Virus record (IMG/VR): IMGVR_UViG_3300009159_000237
Coordinates: 1 to 28,436 of that record
Reading direction: 5' to 3' (one strand)
Length of the DNA stretch: 28,436 nt
DNA from: a virus
Below are positions 25,334 through 28,436 of the stretch, piece after piece (position 1 is the first letter of the stretch; each line of letters begins with the position of its first letter). The notes below the pieces were generated by a model, which did not search any database, was not told the origin of the DNA, and saw nothing but the letters and a program-made list of their open reading frames with translations. A program made the translations under genes and the position numbers.

Positions 25334-25927
25334 TTATCTTTCTAGAACTTCTTCAATCTTTTTACAAATCTTTTCAAATTCTTCTTCTGAAGTTCCTGTT
25401 TCTTCTCCCGATTCATGGGCATAATCTAAGAGTGTGCCATTAGTATATCTCTGTACAAATTGTCCATCTCGATCAATGAGAAACTTTTCAAAATTACCCT
25501 GCAGATAATATCCTGTATCTTTGCCTGGTTTGTGACGACTAGTTAATCTATCATAAAGCTCATGAGGAGGCTTATCGTTAGGCTTATATGTACCATCATG
25601 TCTAGATACTACTAATTCTGAGAAATCATAGGTTACGCCATATTCTTCAATTGCATAATCTCTGGCATCATCAGCACATTCAATTCCTTCTAAATGCTTA
25701 CCATAAGTAATTCCTGGGCCACAAAAATCATTAGTAGGAATAGCTATAATCTCAAATCCCTGATCCTTATATTTATCGTATAACTTTTCGATAACTCCAT
25801 ATTGAGGGGCATTTCCGCAGTCTCCTGTAACGTTAACAATTAGAGAAACCTTACCCTTATACTTACTTAGAAAATTTTCTTTTCCATCCCAAGACTTTAG
25901 CGGAATGTCATAAATTGATGTGCTCAT
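25334..25927 (-). CDS. Glutathione peroxidase-family protein, altered active site
   Basis: 197 aa, thioredoxin fold. NVTGDCGNAPQYGVIEKLYDKYKDQGFEI carries the peroxidatic Cys37, and FLIDRDGQFVQRY is the last family motif. In typical members a Gln in FPCNQFG and a Trp in WNFEKF complete the tetrad; here these sites read IPTNDFCG (Asp67) and QGNFEKF (Gly144). So it may not be a standard peroxidase. An extra Cys69 is present. AGGAGG ribosome site, TATAAT at 25952-25957 upstream. Confidence 0.85.
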   Translation of the reverse strand: MSTSIYDIPLKSWDGKENFLSKYKGKVSLIVNVTGDCGNAPQYGVIEKLYDKYKDQGFEIIAIPTNDFCGPGITYGKHLEGIECADDARDYAIEEYGVTYDFSELVVSRHDGTYKPNDKPPHELYDRLTSRHKPGKDTGYYLQGNFEKFLIDRDGQFVQRYTNGTLLDYAHESGEETGTSEEEFEKICKKIEEVLER

Positions 25928-25990
25928 AGTTATCCTCCTAGATATAGGACAATTATATCATTATCTTAATTCTGATGTTTATGCATCTCA

Positions 25991-26215
25991 TTATGTAAGA
26001 TCCAACATAGTATCTCTGGGAACATCATTAAATATGTATCTATTTAGATCTTCATCATATTCCCAGGAACGCCATCCATCTAAATCCCGCCAAACATTAT
26101 ATACTGCGTCTTCTTTTAATCTTTCAGCAATTAAATCATACATATGCACTTCATCAAATAAAGCTACTCTTAAAGTTCCCCATCCAAGAAGAAATCTAAC
26201 CAATCTATCTATCAT
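25991..26215 (-). CDS. Small hypothetical protein
   Basis: 74 aa, Trp/Arg/Asp-rich (MIDRLVRFLLGWGTLRVALFDEVHMYDLIAERL; NVWRDLDGWRSWEYDED). Starts in the 4-bp ATGA overlap with the gene upstream; GGTGGGG site. Function unknown. Confidence 0.75.
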   Translation of the reverse strand: MIDRLVRFLLGWGTLRVALFDEVHMYDLIAERLKEDAVYNVWRDLDGWRSWEYDEDLNRYIFNDVPRDTMLDLT

Positions 26216-26358
26216 ACTTCCCCACCTTCATTAAATTCCCAATATGGGATGCCGTTTTCATCGTAATCCGATCCTAATCTGCTAAGTAGTTCCTGAGTTT
26301 TAGGATCTATCTTCCATGCTTCTAGCATAGGTTCTAGATCAAATTCATCAGAGCTCAT
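26212..26358 (-). CDS. Small acidic protein
   Basis: 48 aa, acidic (SSDEFDLEPMLEAWKIDPKTQELLSRLG). Overlaps genes at both ends (11 bp and 4 bp). Function unknown. Confidence 0.72.
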   Translation of the reverse strand: MSSDEFDLEPMLEAWKIDPKTQELLSRLGSDYDENGIPYWEFNEGGEV

Positions 26359-26614
26359 GATTCTTCTCTCCCGCCGCACTTTTCGCTTCACTAATTGGGG
26401 TCAATATGTCTTTCTTCCAGTGTATGTATGATTTAACATATACAATGCCATAAGCAATTGCGGCAACAATAAAGCCATACTGTTTAGTGGCAAGGGCGTA
26501 GGCAATCCATAGACATTCATTAAGACATAGTATAAGCCAGCCCCAGATAGTCTTTCTACCGACCAGGAATATACCTGTAACGCCTATTGCTGCTAGTATC
26601 CATGACCATGCCAT
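26348..26614 (-). CDS. Three- to four-span small membrane protein
   Basis: 88 aa from ATG 26614 (TAATG with the upstream gene; longer readings lie in another gene). Helices: WSWILAAIGVTGIFLVG, IWGWLILCLNECLWIAYALAT, GFIVAAIAYGIVYVKSYIHW. The IWGW...NxxLWIxYAxxTxQYGFI pattern resembles small PnuC/SWEET-like phage membrane proteins, so nicotinamide riboside transport is possible but unproven. Confidence 0.75.
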   Translation of the reverse strand: MAWSWILAAIGVTGIFLVGRKTIWGWLILCLNECLWIAYALATKQYGFIVAAIAYGIVYVKSYIHWKKDILTPISEAKSAAGEKNHEL

Positions 26615-26790
26615 TACCAGCCTCCCAAGCATTCGTCTGAATGAGTGTGCATTTGTCGCTGTACGGTGTATGCACCCTTTGTAGGGGCATAGAAGTCCTT
26701 GTAGCAGGCACCACAGTTGCCACTCCACTCTTCAGCAAAGAAGTCAAACGAAGCCAACTTAATCTTTTTATTAGCAACATGCGTAGTCAT
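26614..26790 (-). CDS. Zinc-finger-like small protein
   Basis: 58 aa with C26-x2-C29 (GNCGACYKD) and H48-x-H50 ... C54 (MHTHSDEC), a plausible zinc site. AAAGGA ribosome site. Overlaps the membrane gene by one base. Function unknown. Confidence 0.75.
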   Translation of the reverse strand: MTTHVANKKIKLASFDFFAEEWSGNCGACYKDFYAPTKGAYTVQRQMHTHSDECLGGW

Positions 26791-26795
26791 TTATA

Positions 26796-27092
26796 TTATT
26801 CCTTTAAAGCTAGTATGTTTTTGCAGTTAATTAGAAGGTATTTGTTTCCTTCTTCATCTTCCATATCTGTTCCACTATGTTCTGGATAATAGACTGTATC
26901 GCCAACATTTATATTATTGATAGGGATAATTTCACCTTTATAATTAGATTCACCTTCACCCTTAAAAACCACTATCCCTGTCTTTGGACCAGTATCAGAA
27001 ATAACCGAAGATATAACTAAACCAGTTTTAGTAGTCTTTTCTCCAGAATCAATTTTAGTAATTAAAATCATATTGCCTAATGGCTTTATCAT
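26796..27092 (-). CDS. groES: GroES-like co-chaperonin
   Basis: 98 aa. IKPLGNMILITKID at the N-terminus, mobile-loop position EKTTKTGLVI (about 18-27) that would grip GroEL, a long roof-like insertion (GEGESNYKGEIIP) and VGDTVYYPEHSGTDM ... KYLLINCKNILAL at the end give the complete GroES layout. The phage probably uses it with host GroEL for folding of virion proteins, as T4 gp31 does. No GroEL gene in the window. Confidence 0.88.
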   Translation of the reverse strand: MIKPLGNMILITKIDSGEKTTKTGLVISSVISDTGPKTGIVVFKGEGESNYKGEIIPINNINVGDTVYYPEHSGTDMEDEEGNKYLLINCKNILALKE

Positions 27093-27093
27093 A

Positions 27094-27297
27094 TTAATCC
27101 TCTACTTTAAATAGTTCCCAGTGTGGGATATGAGTAATAGACTTTCTTATGTCATAAGAGCCGTCTTCATTAAGTGCTTCTACAATAAGCACTGCATTTA
27201 ATTCAAATTCACCGTCTGGAAAAAGTGAAATGCCAGCGTTTTCTTGGTAACTATCTGCCACCATGTCTTTAATTGGTTTGTAATAATATTTAGTCAA
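27094..27297 (-). CDS. Small hypothetical protein, TTG start
   Basis: 67 aa from TTG at 27295-27297, supported by AGGAG about 8 nt upstream. Ends about 1 bp before groES begins. Acidic, mixed structure (GISLFPDGEFELNAVLIVEAL; SITHIPHWELFKVED). Function unknown. Confidence 0.72.
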   Translation of the reverse strand: MTKYYYKPIKDMVADSYQENAGISLFPDGEFELNAVLIVEALNEDGSYDIRKSITHIPHWELFKVED

Positions 27298-27424
27298 CTA
27301 TTGATCTCCTGCCTGATTTTTCAGCTTGCTTACGAGTTAAGCACCACCAAGATACTGAAATGGATCCATTAGTAACTTTTACTGTCCACCCAATAATATT
27401 TTTTTTGTATTCAATCTTATTCAT
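27290..27424 (-). CDS. Small basic protein, leaderless
   Basis: 44 aa (MNKIEYKKNIIGWTVKVTNGSISVSWWCLTRKQAEKSGRR), basic. Strong promoter TTGACA-17-TACAAT ends 6 nt before the ATG. Overlaps the next gene by 8 bp. Function unknown. Confidence 0.7.
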   Translation of the reverse strand: MNKIEYKKNIIGWTVKVTNGSISVSWWCLTRKQAEKSGRRSIVD

Positions 27425-27430
27425 ATACAT

Positions 27431-27459
27431 ATTGTATTATTTATATTTATTTTTGTCAA
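27431..27459 (-). promoter_or_regulatory. Leaderless-type promoter
   Basis: Minus strand TTGACA (27454-27459), 17-bp spacer, TACAAT (27431-27436), 6 nt to the ATG at 27424; consensus in both hexamers but one base. Drives the unit containing groES. It lies within the 3' end of the HTH gene. Confidence 0.8.
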
Positions 27460-27619
27460 TAGGTCTTTTCCAGTTACGATATATTTCAAACTTATCTAAT
27501 GAGAATATAACAGATTCTCTAGTTACCTTACAATGTTCCGCTATCTCTGTAACCGATTTTTCTTTAATTACATACTGATCGTATAGCCATTCTTTATTTG
27601 TATGATTAGATAAAGGCAT
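27437..27619 (-). CDS. Small helix-turn-helix protein
   Basis: 60 aa. KEWLYDQYVIKEKSVTEIAEHCKVTRESVIFSLDKF is a clear HTH pattern (first helix VTEIAEHC, turn KVT, recognition helix RESVIFSLDKF), like the accessory HTH of phage endonucleases or small regulators. It overlaps the preceding gene by 14 bp. A regulator of the repeated promoters is a tempting but untested idea. Confidence 0.78.
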   Translation of the reverse strand: MPLSNHTNKEWLYDQYVIKEKSVTEIAEHCKVTRESVIFSLDKFEIYRNWKRPIDKNKYK

Positions 27620-27704
27620 CTAATTCCAGTATTTTATCTACAGCATCATCTATATCTTTATGAATGTCTGTTCTGAATACATCATCTATTATTCTTTTAC
27701 ACAT
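27606..27704 (-). CDS. 32-aa acidic peptide
   Basis: MCKRIIDDVFRTDIHKDIDD ... helical, acidic. AGGGG upstream and a 14-bp overlap with the HTH gene support translation. Function unknown. Confidence 0.55.
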   Translation of the reverse strand: MCKRIIDDVFRTDIHKDIDDAVDKILELDAFI

Positions 27705-27726
27705 CAATGCCCCTAAAATGAAATGC

Positions 27727-27747
27727 CCCGCCAAAAATATTAGCGGG
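27727..27747 (-). terminator. Terminator-like hairpin
   Basis: CCCGC (27727-27731)/GCGGG (27743-27747), 11-nt loop; on the minus strand followed by GCATTTCATTTT. Separates the three-gene set upstream from the HTH/GroES set. Confidence 0.6.
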
Positions 27748-27766
27748 ACAATTCATCATTATTTAA

Positions 27767-27958
27767 TTATACTTTCTTGCGTCCAGTTTTCTTTGGTGGT
27801 TTTGGCGTTAGGCTGGTTTCTCTACGAATACCATGTCTATTACGATCTACCACTAAGCCTTGACGTGGATGTTTCTTAGTTGCTTCACGACTTGTTACAG
27901 CTCCAGATGCAGATCCTGCTGCTGGAGGTGGAGTCATGCCTGTACCGTCTTCGGACAT
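27767..27958 (-). CDS. Small Pro/Ala-rich basic protein
   Basis: 63 aa. Low-complexity N-terminus (GMTPPPAAGSASGAV) and a basic end (KHPRQGLVVDRNRHGIRR, KPPKKTGRKKV). TAATG overlap with the gene upstream. Composition resembles virion-associated or DNA-packaging accessory proteins; no family recognised. Confidence 0.75.
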   Translation of the reverse strand: MSEDGTGMTPPPAAGSASGAVTSREATKKHPRQGLVVDRNRHGIRRETSLTPKPPKKTGRKKV

Positions 27959-28143
27959 TAATCCATCCTTACTTGAGGTGCACTTGTAAGTGGAAGTTCT
28001 GTTGCAGTTCCAAGGGTGTCTTGAGAATCTGTTTCGAACATGTCTGGTGAGTTTAATTGTCCTGGCCCTACATCATAAACATTTTGGTTAGGCATTTCTG
28101 CACCCATGAATGCTTGCGAACCGCAACCACACATTTCGCACAT
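27958..28143 (-). CDS. Small protein with Cys-rich N-terminus
   Basis: 61 aa: MCEMCGCGSQAFMG, then a polar Asn/Pro/Thr-rich tail. A C-x2-C-x-C motif at the very start could bind metal. One-base overlap with the next gene. Function unknown. Confidence 0.75.
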   Translation of the reverse strand: MCEMCGCGSQAFMGAEMPNQNVYDVGPGQLNSPDMFETDSQDTLGTATELPLTSAPQVRMD

Positions 28144-28144
28144 G

Positions 28145-28342
28145 TTAGTTACCTGTACCGAATGCTGATGTTTCTGCTGCAGTGTGAACCATTTTATTAG
28201 TGGTTCCTGCTGGACCTTGTGAAGACTTGTCTGCTGCAGGAAATGCTGCTGCTGGTGCTTCTGTATAAGATTCTGTACCCCAAGGTGAGGTTGGAGTAAT
28301 CTTTGGATCTGTAAATCCTGTGGTGTTGATACCGTCTGTCAT
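28145..28342 (-). CDS. Small Pro/Ala/Thr-rich protein
   Basis: 65 aa of low complexity (TEAPAAAFPAADKSSQGPAGTTN). TAGGAGAAATAAA before the ATG. First gene of the unit; such composition is frequent in phage head decoration or scaffold-like proteins, but the assignment is weak. Confidence 0.75.
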   Translation of the reverse strand: MTDGINTTGFTDPKITPTSPWGTESYTEAPAAAFPAADKSSQGPAGTTNKMVHTAAETSAFGTGN

Positions 28343-28399
28343 TTTATTTCTCCTATAGGTTGTTAATTTAGATGGGTCTAGAATGTCATCTATCCCTCT

Positions 28400-28408
28400 A
28401 TTATAGCA
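28400..28408 (-). promoter_or_regulatory. Extended -10 promoter
   Basis: Minus strand TGC-TATAAT (28400-28408), about 57 nt upstream of the ATG at 28342, giving a normal leader with a ribosome site, unlike the leaderless class. Confidence 0.55.
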
Positions 28409-28436
28409 TTTAGTTGATTAAGATCTATACTTTTTA

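Noticed and set aside
26348-26728. 126-aa reading of the small membrane protein
   Set aside because: The first 38 residues lie in another gene (26614-26790) that has its own ribosome site; the TAATG junction sets the start at 26614.
1-28436. Integrase, transposase or attachment-site signatures
   Set aside because: No protein with recombinase or DDE motifs and no tRNA-end repeat pointing to att sites was seen; the window gives no evidence for lysogeny.

Overview
The window is part of an A+T-rich double-stranded DNA phage genome, packed with short genes and carrying no integrase, transposase or rRNA. Several features point to an actinobacterial host, possibly a low-GC freshwater one (inference): a GP88-family protein, a DUF7455-type zinc ribbon, a protein resembling the DNA-binding half of Lsr2, a YubB-like protein, and many leaderless genes. 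Virion genes (collagen-like and fibre-like proteins), a lysozyme-like enzyme, a holin candidate, a monomeric B12-dependent ribonucleotide reductase, a GroES homologue and two tRNAs fit a phage with a moderately large genome.

Layout. 1-3643 (minus): six fibre/baseplate-type structural genes, the first cut by the window edge. 3718-7029 (minus): small membrane protein (holin candidate), class II ribonucleotide reductase, GT-B glycosyltransferase. 7115-9032 (plus): lysozyme-like protein, several micro-proteins, and a likely small structured RNA with its own promoter and terminator. 9034-10280 (minus): tRNA-Asn, tRNA-Ile(UAU), a 25-residue membrane peptide, a 2OG-Fe(II) oxygenase and a zinc-finger micro-protein. 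10374-23390 (plus): about 44 mostly unknown small genes in many short transcription units. 23391-23904: non-coding convergent junction with three DnaA boxes. 23905-28342 (minus): zinc-ribbon micro-proteins, a glutathione-peroxidase relative, GroES, an HTH protein, and a small acidic/proline-rich gene set that may be virion-related.

The most striking content is regulatory. (1) Sixteen promoters in the plus-strand block share a 9-bp box WWWTGTCAG exactly 10 bp upstream of a TATAAT-like -10, followed by a CGAAAGG-type ribosome site. The geometry resembles T4 MotA-dependent middle promoters, but the box sequence differs. (2) A second class (TTGACW, 16-18 bp, TATAAT) places the -10 exactly 6 nt before the ATG in eight genes, so their mRNAs should be leaderless. 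(3) Gaps in the plus block are built from a recurring composite module: TGACA-NN-TGTCA palindrome, C5AC/GTG5 hairpin, opposed DnaA boxes, a CCCTGAAA motif, a TGTGAG-ATTA-CTCACA palindrome, then the TGTCAG promoter, sometimes bracketed by GGCGTGTCG/CGACACGCC. Together these look like a dispersed, coordinately controlled regulon with possible links to host DnaA.
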